A DNA stretch of 64,000 bases from Gammaproteobacteria bacterium. GTDB lineage: Bacteria > Pseudomonadota > Gammaproteobacteria > Steroidobacterales > Steroidobacteraceae. The stretch is taken from the NCBI GenBank assembly GCA_025358295.1, contig JANYJY010000043.1, forward strand, positions 1 through 64,000, read 5' to 3'. Shown here in pieces: positions 15,729-24,800 of this stretch (position 1 is the stretch's first letter; every line of letters begins with the position of its first letter). The notes beneath the pieces are model-generated. The model was not told the DNA's origin. It was given only the letters and a program-made list of their open reading frames with translations, and ran no database searches. Made by a program: the position numbers and the translations under genes.

Positions 15729-18700
15729 TCATCTCGCGACGGCGCGGCGGCGGTTGACGAGGGGCTCGATCGCGTCGAGCAGCTGGCTTTCCTGGTAGGG
15801 TTTGCCGAGATAGTCGTCGACACCGAGCTCTATGGCGCGGGCGCGGTGTTTTTCACTGACCCGCGAAGTGATCATGACGATGGGAATATCCTTGAGGCGC
15901 GGATCGTTGCGGACATGTGCGGCCACCTCATAGCCGTCCATCCGCGGCATTTCGATATCGAGCAATATGATATCCGGAAGATTTTCTTGCAACAGCGACA
16001 CGGCGTCCACGCCGTCCTTGGCCGTCAGCACCCGCATACCGTTGCGTTCAAGCAGGCGCTGCGTCACGCGGCGCACGGTAATTGAGTCGTCGACCACCAG
16101 CGCAAAAGTACGCCGATCGCGTTGATCGAGAACCACGGTCTCCGTGGGACGGGCGCGCCATTCGGAACGCACCAACGAGCCCATGTCGAGAATGATGACG
16201 ATGCGGCCGTCGCCCAGAATGGTGGCCCCGGCAATTCCACGGATGCCGGAGACCTGCGGGCCCAATGATTTCACGACGATCTCGCGGCTGCCGACCAATT
16301 CATCCGTGACCAAGGCGGTGGAATGCTCGCCCGCGCGGATCAGCACCACCGATATGGAGACATCGGCTTCGGGAAGTCGCGTGGCGCCGATGCCGACGAA
16401 CGATCCCAATTGCTGGAAGCGATACTTCTGACCGCCGTATTCGAATAGCGGCGCATCCTTTCCCAAATGCCTGGCGACGATGTTTCGCGGCAGACGCACG
16501 ACGCCTTCCACCGTCGCCAGGGGCAGCGCATAGATCTCCTCGGAGACGCGCACGATCAGAGCCTGGCTGATTGCCAAGGTGAACGGCAGGCGGATCGTGA
16601 ACCGGGACCCCTTGCCCGCCGTGGTATCGATGAACAAGCCGCCGCCCAGCTTTTTCACTTCGGTGGCGACGACATCCATGCCGACCCCCCGCCCCGCGGC
16701 TTGCGTGACATGGCCGGCAGTGCTGAAGCCGGGCTCCAAAATGAGCTGCACTGCTTCCTCATCGGTCAGCTTGGCTTGCGGATCGGTAAGTCCGAGGGCG
16801 ACCGCCTTCTCGCGAATCAACTTGACGCTGATACCGGCCCCGTCGTCGGCGACGACGATGACGACCTCCGCGCCGTCGCGCTCCAAGCTGACTGAGATCC
16901 GGCCGACATCGGGTTTGCCGGCCGCCGCGCGACGCTCCGGGGTTTCGATGCCGTGCACCACGGCATTGCGCAGCATGTGTTCGAGCGGCGGCACCATGCG
17001 CTCCAACATCTGGCGATCGAGTTCCGCGGCGGCTCCTTGAACCACGAGTTCAGCGCGCTTGCCGCTATCGTTCGCCGCTTGACGCACCAAGCGAGTGAGG
17101 CGCTGAACGTGGCGCTGAAAGGGCACCATACGCGTGCGCATCAGACTATTCTGCAGCTCAGTGATGACCCGGGACTGCTGCGTGAGCAGATTCTGCGCTT
17201 CGCGGGTCAGCGTCTCGAGCAAGCCTTGAATGCTGGCCACGTCGCTGGAAGTTTCGGCCAGGGCGCGAGAATATTGTTGTAGCGAAGAGTATCGATCCAG
17301 CTCCAGCGGATCGAAGTCGTTGCGCCGGGTATCCGCATCCTGATGCCGGTTGAGCACCTGCGCTTCGGTTTCGATCTCCAGGCCGCGCAGTTGCTCCTTG
17401 AGCCTGGTCACCGTGCGCGCCAACTCTGCCAGATTGAAGTCGATTGAATTGACCTGCTGATCCAGTCGAGCGCGAAAGATGCTCACTTCGCCGGCATTGT
17501 TGAGCATCGTGTCGAGCAGATCCGCATCGACACGCGCCATTTCCACGCGCTCCGCTGGAGCGCTCTCGCGGCCCGGCAGCACAGGAGCGCTGGACATTTC
17601 AAGGCCCGATGTCGAATCCTCGCTGATTGCGGCGGCCGCAGGCTCATGCGGCGCCATGGTCTGCGCCACTGAGATCGAGCGCGGCTCATCGAGCGACAAT
17701 TCCATGTCGAGGGATTCAACCGGCGGCGGCTGCACGACGAGCGCAGGAATGGCCGCCGGCGCGGAGGGCGGCGGGAGGGCCCCGGCAGGTGCTGCGACGG
17801 GTAATGCGGCTGCGGCGGCGGGTGTTCGCGACGGATTCGCCAATTCACGGATTTGCGTTATCAGCGCCGTGGCGCCGGCCGGCAGCGTTCCATTGCTCAC
17901 CATATCGCGCATGCCCGAGAGCGCGTCGAGGCTGGCTTGCATGATGTTGTAGGCGTTGTCGCCTCCCACTACCGAACCGCCGTCGATCTGGATCACCAAG
18001 GACTCGAGTTCATGACTCAAATCCCCCATGGCGGAGATGCCCGCCATTCGTGCACCGCCCTTGAGGGTGTGCAATTGGCGCTGCAGTTCAGCCACGCGCT
18101 CCTTATCCTTACGGTCGAGATTCCAGGCCGTCAGCGACACTTCCGCGGCATCGAGCAGCTCAGTCGCCTCTTCGCTATAAATGTTCGCGATCTCGTGATC
18201 GAATTCCTCCGCCGGCGGTTCGGGAGCGATTTCCTCGGGCACCGCTTTGAGCGACGGCATCATGGCCGACGCACTGGTATCAATGGCATCGCGGGCGATG
18301 GCCGCATCGACCTCCGCCTCGATGTTGCGCAGACGGTCCAGCAACGACGACTGTTCCGTGAAAAACGCGGTCGATTCGTTGATATGCGATACCACGTTGT
18401 CGATGGCGTGAACCGCGTCGCCCAAGGTAACCAGCCCCTGGTCCGACAGGCCTTGGCCGCTGTCGAAGACTTTCCGCATCACCTGATTGAGCGGCTCGGT
18501 AATGCGAATGCCGTGCCTTGCCTCGGCCATTTTCGAGCTGCCGCTCAAGGTGTGGATGGCACGGTACACAGCTTCCGGCAGATCGTGCGGCGGCGGCTGA
18601 TCGGTGCGCTTGCGCAAATATTCGCGTATTTCGGCCAGATGGCTCGACGTTTCCTTGCTGTAGATGTCGTGCAGCAACGGATCCATTGCCGGCGGCGCAG

Positions 18701-21035
18701 CAGGCGCTGCGGCGGCGCGATCCGGTACGGCAGCGGCAGGAACCGCGGTTACCGTGGCCGTGCCGCGATCTTCTTGAGCCAGAGTCACCGTCCCTTGGTC
18801 CGCTTCGCGGCCATCGGCGTAGGCAAAGGCGCGGGCCATCAGGGCCTCGATGGGTACGGAGTTTTGCCGCCCCGATTCCAACTGCTCCACCAATTGCGGC
18901 AGGGCAGCCACTGCGCTGCGCATCAAAGCCATCATTCCGGGAGTCCGCGACAGGGTCTTGTCCATGATCCTGTTAAGCAGATTCTCGATCGACCAGCCGA
19001 ACTCGGCGATCGAGCGGGCACCGACCATGCGGCCGCTGCCCTTCAAGGTATGAAAACTGCGGCGCAGCAGAGCGAGCGACTCCAAATCCATGGGGTTTTG
19101 GTCCCACTGCGGGAAGCTGTTCTGAATCGACGCAATTTCCTCCTTGGCTTCCTCGATGAACAACTCGAGGAACTGCGGATCGACCGGCTCGGGCTCCGGC
19201 ACCGCAATCAAGGGATGGGTTGCCGCATGCGCGCGCTTGGTGCGCTCCAGTGCAATCGTCTCGATCGGATCGATCTTGACCGTTTTGGCGGCTTCGCTGC
19301 TCGAGATACCGATGTCCGGCACTCGCGACGGTGCTTCGTCCTCCAGCGTCCTGATGCACATCTCGGCGTTGTCCAGCATGTACCATGGATCGTTACGCCC
19401 GCTCTGCAGCGTTTCCATGTAGTACTCAATGCTGACGATGGCATCGGCTACCCGCTCCAAACGGAGGGCATCGGGCGCCGGCGCCCCCGGCTCAATCAAC
19501 TTTCGAACCTGCGTGCCGATGGCGTCCATCAACTCGACCGCCCTGCCCTTGCCCAGCATCAAGAGTCCCGCGGTAATGCCTCGCAGCAGCTGCGGCACAT
19601 TGTCGAGGCCCTGCGCGGTCGCATCGCCGGGCCTTTGTACGGCAATGGAAACAGCCTCCTTGATCCGAGCCATGTTGACGATGCACTCGCGCAACACCGC
19701 CTCGCTGACCAATTTGAACTCGAGATCCTGGTCGGCCGGCAATTTGGCGGGCAAGCCATCGGGGGTCGTGGGCAAAATCAGGCGCACGAGCTGATCGTCG
19801 AGGCTGTCTTCGACCGACAGCAAAACCCCGGCCACCTTGATCAGCGCATCGTCCGAAGGCGCCTTGCCATCGCCGACAATGGTGGCCAGTTCGGAAATCT
19901 CCTCCTGGACACGCTGACGCAATTCGCCGAGACCCAAGACGCCGAGCGTGTCGCTGATCTTCTTCAGCAACTCTAGCTGAGGCGCGAGTTCATCGCTGCG
20001 GCCGCCACCACGGCGCACGAAAATATCGAGAACATCCTTGACTTTGGAGAGGTCTTCCTTGATGGCGCTGGCGACCGTGCGCATCAGTTTTACGCTTGGC
20101 GCGGATAGGCTTTCGCGCTCATGTTCGATCGAGTCGTCGACCGGCAACAGTTCGGAAAGCTTGAACGAGGCGCGCACCGCCGCGATTCGCCCGCCCGAGG
20201 TCGTGGCCCGAGCGACGTAGTAAAGCAGGTTGTTCAATAAATCGACCGGCGGGTCCTCGCAATAGCGCGCCTCACCGATTTCATAGAGCGTCTTGATCTG
20301 CCGGTCCGCTTGACCCAGCAATCGCTTGAGAGTGGCGCTGCCTTCCAGCCCATTGGCGCGAACCGCCTCGAGTATGGCGCCGGTGACCCACCACAACTGA
20401 AAAACGGGCTGCGTGGTCGCGACCTGCTCGAGCTTCTCGGCCACCTTCGCCAGAATCTCCAGATTCTGCACGGCGCGTTCGCCCCGGATATAGCCCAGGA
20501 GGCCTATCTGGAAGCGCGGCCGCAGACGCCTCGCCCATTGCGCCACGGAAATCGTCTGCTCGCCCTGCCGCTGTGATTGCGGCTGCGCCGGCTGATCGGA
20601 TTTCAGATTGAGCAGCAGCAGGGTTCCCTCGGACAACAAGGGGCTCCCGCGCACTGACCGTAGATCGTTGAGCAGGGGCAACAACACCAACGCCAGATCC
20701 CTGCCGCCCGACAGAACTCTCTCCAGGTAGGTCGGCAGCTGCACCATGGCGCGCATCAAGGCATCGAGGCCGTCCATGTGGCGTTTCTGATCGTTCTCCG
20801 AGCTCAGCAAGTAGCGGGTGACATGCTCCATCTCCTCGGCAAGCAAGGCGGCGCCGTATACCTCGACCAGGCGCAGCACCCCATGCGCGGAGTGAAGCTG
20901 ATCGGCGCACTTCTCGAGCGACGCGCGTTGATCGGGTCGCTCGGCGTACGCCTCGAGCGAGGCACGCGCATCGTTCAGGGTCGTCGCCAGTTCTTTGGCG
21001 ACGATGTGCAGAGTTTGGGAACTGATGTCGGTCAT
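15729..21035 (-). CDS. chpA: ChpA/PilL hybrid chemotaxis histidine kinase with multiple Hpt domains and a receiver
   Basis: 1768 residues from the ATG at 21035 (MTDISSQTLHIV); extra open frame upstream lies in the pilJ 3' end. The first 600 residues are helical FimL/Hpt-like repeats without a clear phospho-His. Three Hpt modules follow: HTLKGSGRM (His near 661), HTLSGSSKM (near 826) and HTLKGGARM (near 988). After an Ala/Pro linker come a CheA dimer domain, the ATPase (LRNAVVHGIE near 1355, DDGAGIS, GRGVGMDVV), a CheW-like domain and a C-terminal REC with Asp near 1692 (ILLDIEMPRMDG). Pseudomonas ChpA has more phosphotransfer sites, so this is a reduced form. It should phosphorylate PilG and PilH to control pilus extension and retraction. 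Confidence 0.95.
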   Translation of the reverse strand: MTDISSQTLHIVAKELATTLNDARASLEAYAERPDQRASLEKCADQLHSAHGVLRLVEVYGAALLAEEMEHVTRYLLSSENDQKRHMDGLDALMRAMVQLPTYLERVLSGGRDLALVLLPLLNDLRSVRGSPLLSEGTLLLLNLKSDQPAQPQSQRQGEQTISVAQWARRLRPRFQIGLLGYIRGERAVQNLEILAKVAEKLEQVATTQPVFQLWWVTGAILEAVRANGLEGSATLKRLLGQADRQIKTLYEIGEARYCEDPPVDLLNNLLYYVARATTSGGRIAAVRASFKLSELLPVDDSIEHERESLSAPSVKLMRTVASAIKEDLSKVKDVLDIFVRRGGGRSDELAPQLELLKKISDTLGVLGLGELRQRVQEEISELATIVGDGKAPSDDALIKVAGVLLSVEDSLDDQLVRLILPTTPDGLPAKLPADQDLEFKLVSEAVLRECIVNMARIKEAVSIAVQRPGDATAQGLDNVPQLLRGITAGLLMLGKGRAVELMDAIGTQVRKLIEPGAPAPDALRLERVADAIVSIEYYMETLQSGRNDPWYMLDNAEMCIRTLEDEAPSRVPDIGISSSEAAKTVKIDPIETIALERTKRAHAATHPLIAVPEPEPVDPQFLELFIEEAKEEIASIQNSFPQWDQNPMDLESLALLRRSFHTLKGSGRMVGARSIAEFGWSIENLLNRIMDKTLSRTPGMMALMRSAVAALPQLVEQLESGRQNSVPIEALMARAFAYADGREADQGTVTLAQEDRGTATVTAVPAAAVPDRAAAAPAAPPAMDPLLHDIYSKETSSHLAEIREYLRKRTDQPPPHDLPEAVYRAIHTLSGSSKMAEARHGIRITEPLNQVMRKVFDSGQGLSDQGLVTLGDAVHAIDNVVSHINESTAFFTEQSSLLDRLRNIEAEVDAAIARDAIDTSASAMMPSLKAVPEEIAPEPPAEEFDHEIANIYSEEATELLDAAEVSLTAWNLDRKDKERVAELQRQLHTLKGGARMAGISAMGDLSHELESLVIQIDGGSVVGGDNAYNIMQASLDALSGMRDMVSNGTLPAGATALITQIRELANPSRTPAAAAALPVAAPAGALPPPSAPAAIPALVVQPPPVESLDMELSLDEPRSISVAQTMAPHEPAAAAISEDSTSGLEMSSAPVLPGRESAPAERVEMARVDADLLDTMLNNAGEVSIFRARLDQQVNSIDFNLAELARTVTRLKEQLRGLEIETEAQVLNRHQDADTRRNDFDPLELDRYSSLQQYSRALAETSSDVASIQGLLETLTREAQNLLTQQSRVITELQNSLMRTRMVPFQRHVQRLTRLVRQAANDSGKRAELVVQGAAAELDRQMLERMVPPLEHMLRNAVVHGIETPERRAAAGKPDVGRISVSLERDGAEVVIVVADDGAGISVKLIREKAVALGLTDPQAKLTDEEAVQLILEPGFSTAGHVTQAAGRGVGMDVVATEVKKLGGGLFIDTTAGKGSRFTIRLPFTLAISQALIVRVSEEIYALPLATVEGVVRLPRNIVARHLGKDAPLFEYGGQKYRFQQLGSFVGIGATRLPEADVSISVVLIRAGEHSTALVTDELVGSREIVVKSLGPQVSGIRGIAGATILGDGRIVIILDMGSLVRSEWRARPTETVVLDQRDRRTFALVVDDSITVRRVTQRLLERNGMRVLTAKDGVDAVSLLQENLPDIILLDIEMPRMDGYEVAAHVRNDPRLKDIPIVMITSRVSEKHRARAIELGVDDYLGKPYQESQLLDAIEPLVNRRRAVAR

Positions 21036-21054
21036 GCCGGAATCGTCTCGAGCA

Positions 21055-23184
21055 CTAGGCGCCGAAGCCGCTGGCCTTGCGCATTTTTCCAGTGCTGCCC
21101 GCGCCTGCGTTGCCCGTACCGGCGTTGCCCGTACCAGCATTGCCTGCGCCGGCGACATTCGATGGTGAGCTCACCGCCGGTAGGCGCGGTGAAGAAGTGG
21201 CGCCCACAGTGGTCGTGCCACCGCCGTAGTCCGGCAGGCGAAATCCTGCCACCGACTTGCGCAGCTGCGCCGACAAGGCCGCCAGTTTTGCGATCGATGT
21301 GGATGTCGCCGTGGAACCATCGGCCGTCTGCGTCGAAATTTCACGTACGACTTGCATGTTCTTCGAAATATTCCCAGACGCGACCGCCTGCTGGCGTGCG
21401 CTGGCCGATATGTTTTGCACCAAGCTCGCAATCTGCTTCGACACCTGCTCTATTTCCTCGAGCGCGGCTCCCGCGTTCTCGGCGAGCAGTGCGCCGCCCA
21501 CCACATCGGTGGTGCTGCGCTCCATGGAGACGACCGCCTCATTGGTATCGGTCTGGATGGTGCGGACCAGTACTTCAATCTGCTTGGTGGCATTCGCAGC
21601 CCGCTCCGCCAGCCTCTGCACCTCATCCGCCACCACCGCGAAACCGCGTCCCGCCTCGCCTGCCATAGACGCTTGAATGGAGGCATTGAGCGCCAGAATA
21701 TTGGTCTGCTCGGCGATGTCGTTGATCAGCTCGACGATGTTGCCGATTTCCTGGGAGCTTTCCCCCAGGCGCTTGATGCGCTTGCTGGTTTCTTGGATGG
21801 TCTCACGAATCGCATTCATGCCATCGATGGTCCGGCGCACGGCGTCGCCGCCCTTATGGGCGATATCGACCGAATGCCTGGCCACATCCGAGCAGCGTTC
21901 CGAATTGCCGGATACTTCTTCGATGGATGAAGCCATGTCGGCCATGGATTCACTGGCCGAGGAAATCTGTCTCGACTGCGCGCTGCTTGCCTTCGCCATG
22001 TGCGCGGCGGCCGCTTGAGTCTGCTTGGTTGCCCCGTCCAATTGAATGGCGCTGTCGTTGATCGTCGTGACCAGCTCGCGTAAGGCCTCTATTGCATAGT
22101 TGATCGAGTCCGCGATCGCGCCCGTGATGTCTTCGGTGACCGTGGCCTGCACCGTCAGATCGCCGTCCGCGAGGCTCGACAGCTCATCGAGCAAGCGCAT
22201 GATGGCCTCTTGGTTGCGTTCGTTCTCGCGCACCCGAAGTTCGCTGCTGCGACGCACATTGGCTGACTTCAGATAGGTCCACCAGAGCGCAGCCAGTGAG
22301 ACGAGCGCCAGCGCCAGTAACAGCAGAACCCACGGCTTGTAGCTCGTGCCGGTATCGGCTTTCGTCGCGGGCGCATTTCCCAGGTCGGCAGCCAGGCTGC
22401 TGGCCACGGTGGGGAGGCCACGAGCCGCCGCTTGGGCCCTGGAAAGAGCTTCAGCTGCTCCGATGGCCTTACGGACGCTATTGCCGTATTGCTGATTGCG
22501 GGCGACGACCGTCTTCAAGCGCTGTTCGGCATCCGCGCCGGTAACCCGCGGCAGGGCCAGCCCGGATTCTTCGCCGGACAGACCGCGCATGACCTGATTG
22601 AGAAATTCCAAACTATCGGCCAGCCGCTGCGCCGCAGGCGCCGCATCGCTCACCCCCGAAGCTAGGCCGTTCAAATCCTGTTGAATGCGCTGAACCATGA
22701 GTTCAAACCGCTCCAGGTAGCGGCTCATACCGTCGAGCTTCTGCGCGCCGACGGCGCTGGCAAGATCGCCCAGTTCGGACAGCAACTTGGGCGCCAGTTC
22801 CCGCGCCTCTCGATTTGAGCCCTGAATGGCCTCTACGGCGGCGCGGGCATCGCCGACCGTGCTCACACCGTCGCTTAATTTGGCCCAGTTGGCATTGGCG
22901 CCCGCGCCGCCCACACCAATGTCCGGCGCCTCGGCCCGCAAGGTCTTGAGCCGCGCGGCACTTCTCGCCAGCGCATCGAACGAGCTTGCTTCACCGCGCA
23001 GGGCGTTCTGCGCCTCGAACGGTATGCGTTGCGCCACCAGAGACAGCTCGGCCGGCGCCTGCGCCGGCGTAGCGTTGCGCGTGAGCAGCGTCAATGCGGC
23101 GGCTCCGGCCAGGCAAAGCACGATCAGCGCCGCCAGCACCGGTAAGAAATTCGTCCCAATACCCGAGTCGTTTCGCGTAGTCAT
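21055..23184 (-). CDS. pilJ: twitching-motility methyl-accepting chemoreceptor PilJ
   Basis: 709 residues. TM1 at about 13-33, a long periplasmic helical domain with two PilJ-type repeats, TM2 around 290-310 (WVLLLLALALVSLAALWW), HAMP, then a cytoplasmic MCP domain with the highly conserved tip (ALNASIQASMAGEAGRGFAV and VVADEVQRLAERAA). It senses surface or pilus signals and controls ChpA. The C-terminal 20 residues are a Gly/Asn/Ala/Thr repeat (AGxGN units), encoded by a 15-bp tandem repeat, which is unusual for PilJ. No CheR-type methyltransferase (PilK) gene is adjacent. It is 18 bp downstream of pilI and 19 bp upstream of chpA. Confidence 0.93.
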   Translation of the reverse strand: MTTRNDSGIGTNFLPVLAALIVLCLAGAAALTLLTRNATPAQAPAELSLVAQRIPFEAQNALRGEASSFDALARSAARLKTLRAEAPDIGVGGAGANANWAKLSDGVSTVGDARAAVEAIQGSNREARELAPKLLSELGDLASAVGAQKLDGMSRYLERFELMVQRIQQDLNGLASGVSDAAPAAQRLADSLEFLNQVMRGLSGEESGLALPRVTGADAEQRLKTVVARNQQYGNSVRKAIGAAEALSRAQAAARGLPTVASSLAADLGNAPATKADTGTSYKPWVLLLLALALVSLAALWWTYLKSANVRRSSELRVRENERNQEAIMRLLDELSSLADGDLTVQATVTEDITGAIADSINYAIEALRELVTTINDSAIQLDGATKQTQAAAAHMAKASSAQSRQISSASESMADMASSIEEVSGNSERCSDVARHSVDIAHKGGDAVRRTIDGMNAIRETIQETSKRIKRLGESSQEIGNIVELINDIAEQTNILALNASIQASMAGEAGRGFAVVADEVQRLAERAANATKQIEVLVRTIQTDTNEAVVSMERSTTDVVGGALLAENAGAALEEIEQVSKQIASLVQNISASARQQAVASGNISKNMQVVREISTQTADGSTATSTSIAKLAALSAQLRKSVAGFRLPDYGGGTTTVGATSSPRLPAVSSPSNVAGAGNAGTGNAGTGNAGAGSTGKMRKASGFGA
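21092..21150. repeat. 15-bp tandem repeat inside the 3' end of pilJ
   Basis: The 14-mer gcgttgcccgtacc occurs identically at 21107-21120 and 21122-21135, with diverged copies on either side, giving a period of 15 bp over about four units. In the pilJ frame each unit encodes a pentapeptide of the type Ala-Gly-x-Gly-Asn. Confidence 0.8.
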
Positions 23185-23202
23185 TGTTGGTTCTGCCGGA
23201 AC

Positions 23203-23781
23203 TTAGCTCGCGGCCTGTAAAAAACTCTGGCTCTCAACCAAACTCTTCAAGCTCAACACCGGCCAAACTTCGCCGCCGCGGCGAAAGGCGCCGGCAAGGT
23301 AGCTATCGCAGCGAATCACGGTCGGCGGGGCCTCGGCGTTGAACTCCGTCTCTGCGAAGCGCCTGAAACCCAATACCTCGTCCACCATGAGCCCGGCCGG
23401 AATTTCCCGGTGATTGACCACGACGACGCGGGTATTGCGGCCGGACGCGGTCGCTCCGCTGCCGAGAAATTGCCGTAAATCCAGCATCGGCAGCAATTGC
23501 CCGCGTATGTTCGCCAGCCCCTTGACCCAGCCTTTCGCACCGGGGATGCGGGTAACCACCGCGGGATAGCCCAAAACCTCACGAGTCTCCTCGCGAGCCA
23601 CCAAAAACGTCTCGCCGCCCATGCGAAATGCCACGCCTACCCATTCTTGGCCGGCACTGACTTCCGGAACGCTGCCCGCAGTCACGGCGCGGCTGCGCTT
23701 CTCCAATTCCTTGAGCAATTCAAACGGCCGGTCGCGCAAGCTCCGTAAGCTGGTTTCGGTCCCGCTCATCGTGCTCGTCAT
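23203..23781 (-). CDS. pilI: PilI, CheW-like adaptor protein
   Basis: 192 residues from the ATG at 23781, which overlaps the pilH stop (ATGA). The CheW fold is shown by VAFRMGGETFLVAREETREV, VKGLANIRGQLLPMLDLRQF and AGLMVDEVLGFRRF. In the Pil-Chp system PilI couples PilJ to ChpA. An open frame continues upstream to 23871 but lies inside pilH, so the overlapping ATG is preferred. It sits in the canonical order pilG-pilH-pilI-pilJ. Confidence 0.93.
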   Translation of the reverse strand: MTSTMSGTETSLRSLRDRPFELLKELEKRSRAVTAGSVPEVSAGQEWVGVAFRMGGETFLVAREETREVLGYPAVVTRIPGAKGWVKGLANIRGQLLPMLDLRQFLGSGATASGRNTRVVVVNHREIPAGLMVDEVLGFRRFAETEFNAEAPPTVIRCDSYLAGAFRRGGEVWPVLSLKSLVESQSFLQAAS

Positions 23782-24161
23782 ACGGCCAGCGCGGCCTGTG
23801 CCTTCTCGACCAGAGCCTGTGCCGACACCGGCTTGACCAGATAATCGACGGCGCCTTGGCGCAGGCCCCATACCCGGTCCGTCTCCTGGCCCTTCGTGGT
23901 CACCATGATGATGGGGATCAACTTGGTTTCAGGGTCGTTGATGAGCATGCGTGTGGCTTGATAACCGTTGACACCGGGCATGACGATATCCATGAAAATG
24001 AGATCCGGCTTCATGGCTTTCGCCTTGCGGACCCCTTCCTCACCGTTTTCGGCGGCCGCGGTCTTGAAACCGTGCTTCTCCAGGGCCTTCTGCATGACGA
24101 ACACCTCGGTGGGTGAGTCGTCGACGATGAGGATTAGTGCCATGCCTGTGGTCTCCGTCAT
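23778..24161 (-). CDS. pilH: PilH, single-domain response regulator of twitching motility
   Basis: 127 residues consisting of one receiver domain: acidic pair in ILIVDDSPTE, phospho-acceptor Asp58 in LIFMDIVMPGVNGYQ, Thr in MVTTKGQE and Lys in YLVKPVS. The ATG at 24161 overlaps the pilG stop (ATGA); a second ATG six codons later is also possible. PilH acts downstream of ChpA, in Pseudomonas favouring retraction or serving as a phosphate sink. Confidence 0.93.
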   Translation of the reverse strand: MTETTGMALILIVDDSPTEVFVMQKALEKHGFKTAAAENGEEGVRKAKAMKPDLIFMDIVMPGVNGYQATRMLINDPETKLIPIIMVTTKGQETDRVWGLRQGAVDYLVKPVSAQALVEKAQAALAV

Positions 24162-24562
24162 TTGCCGACGTGGGCTTCAATTGCGCCCAATAACTCATCT
24201 TTTGTGAACGGCTTGGTCAAATAGTGCTCCGAACCCACAATGCGGCCGCGGGCCCGGTCGAACAGGCCGTCCTTGCTCGACAGCATGATGACCGGAATTT
24301 GCCTGAACACCTTGTTGTGCTTGATGAGCGAACAGGTCTGATAGCCATCGAGCCTTGGCATCATGATGTCCACGAACACGATGTCGGGCTGATGATCGGC
24401 GATCTTGGAAAGCGCGTCGAACCCATCCACAGCCGTGAACACCTCGCAGCCCTCCTTGGTCAGAAGGGTCTCCGCTGTCCGCCGGATGGTCTTGCTGTCG
24501 TCGATCACGAGAACTTTGAGTCCCGTGAGTTTCGGCTTGGCCGTACTGATCATGTTCTCCAT
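24158..24562 (-). CDS. pilG: PilG, single-domain response regulator of twitching motility
   Basis: 134 residues from the ATG at 24562, preceded by AAAGGA about 8 bases upstream; the long open frame beyond it is antisense to gshB and is not used. The receiver signature is complete: VLVIDDSKTIRR, Asp65 in VFVDIMMPRLDGYQ, SSKDG and LTKPFTKDEL. PilG is the ChpA output that stimulates pilus extension, in Pseudomonas also acting on CyaB-cAMP signalling. It is the first gene of the chemosensory operon, so the operon promoter should lie between 24563 and about 24790, shared divergently with gshB. Confidence 0.94.
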   Translation of the reverse strand: MENMISTAKPKLTGLKVLVIDDSKTIRRTAETLLTKEGCEVFTAVDGFDALSKIADHQPDIVFVDIMMPRLDGYQTCSLIKHNKVFRQIPVIMLSSKDGLFDRARGRIVGSEHYLTKPFTKDELLGAIEAHVGK

Positions 24563-24800
24563 GAATCTGTCCTTTGGGGACCTCGAGTCGACGCGTTCGT
24601 AGGTGCTGGAATCTTGTGGCTTTTTAACATATCCAGGCCTCGCAAGCCACGGTATGGGGTCGACATTTCGCGGTAAGCTGGCGTAAACAACGGTGGCGTG
24701 GTTCACAGTTTTCTCAAGAGAGGCGACGGGACGCCTGCCGGCCCTGCGTACGCTAGACTGCAAAGCCTTGAGATTTTTTTGAGATCCTGAAGGAATGAAC

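Noticed and set aside
17853-19976. 707-codon open frame on the plus strand
   Set aside because: It lies wholly antisense to chpA and results from the codon bias of this G+C-rich gene; its translation shows His/Arg-rich, low-structure sequence without motifs.
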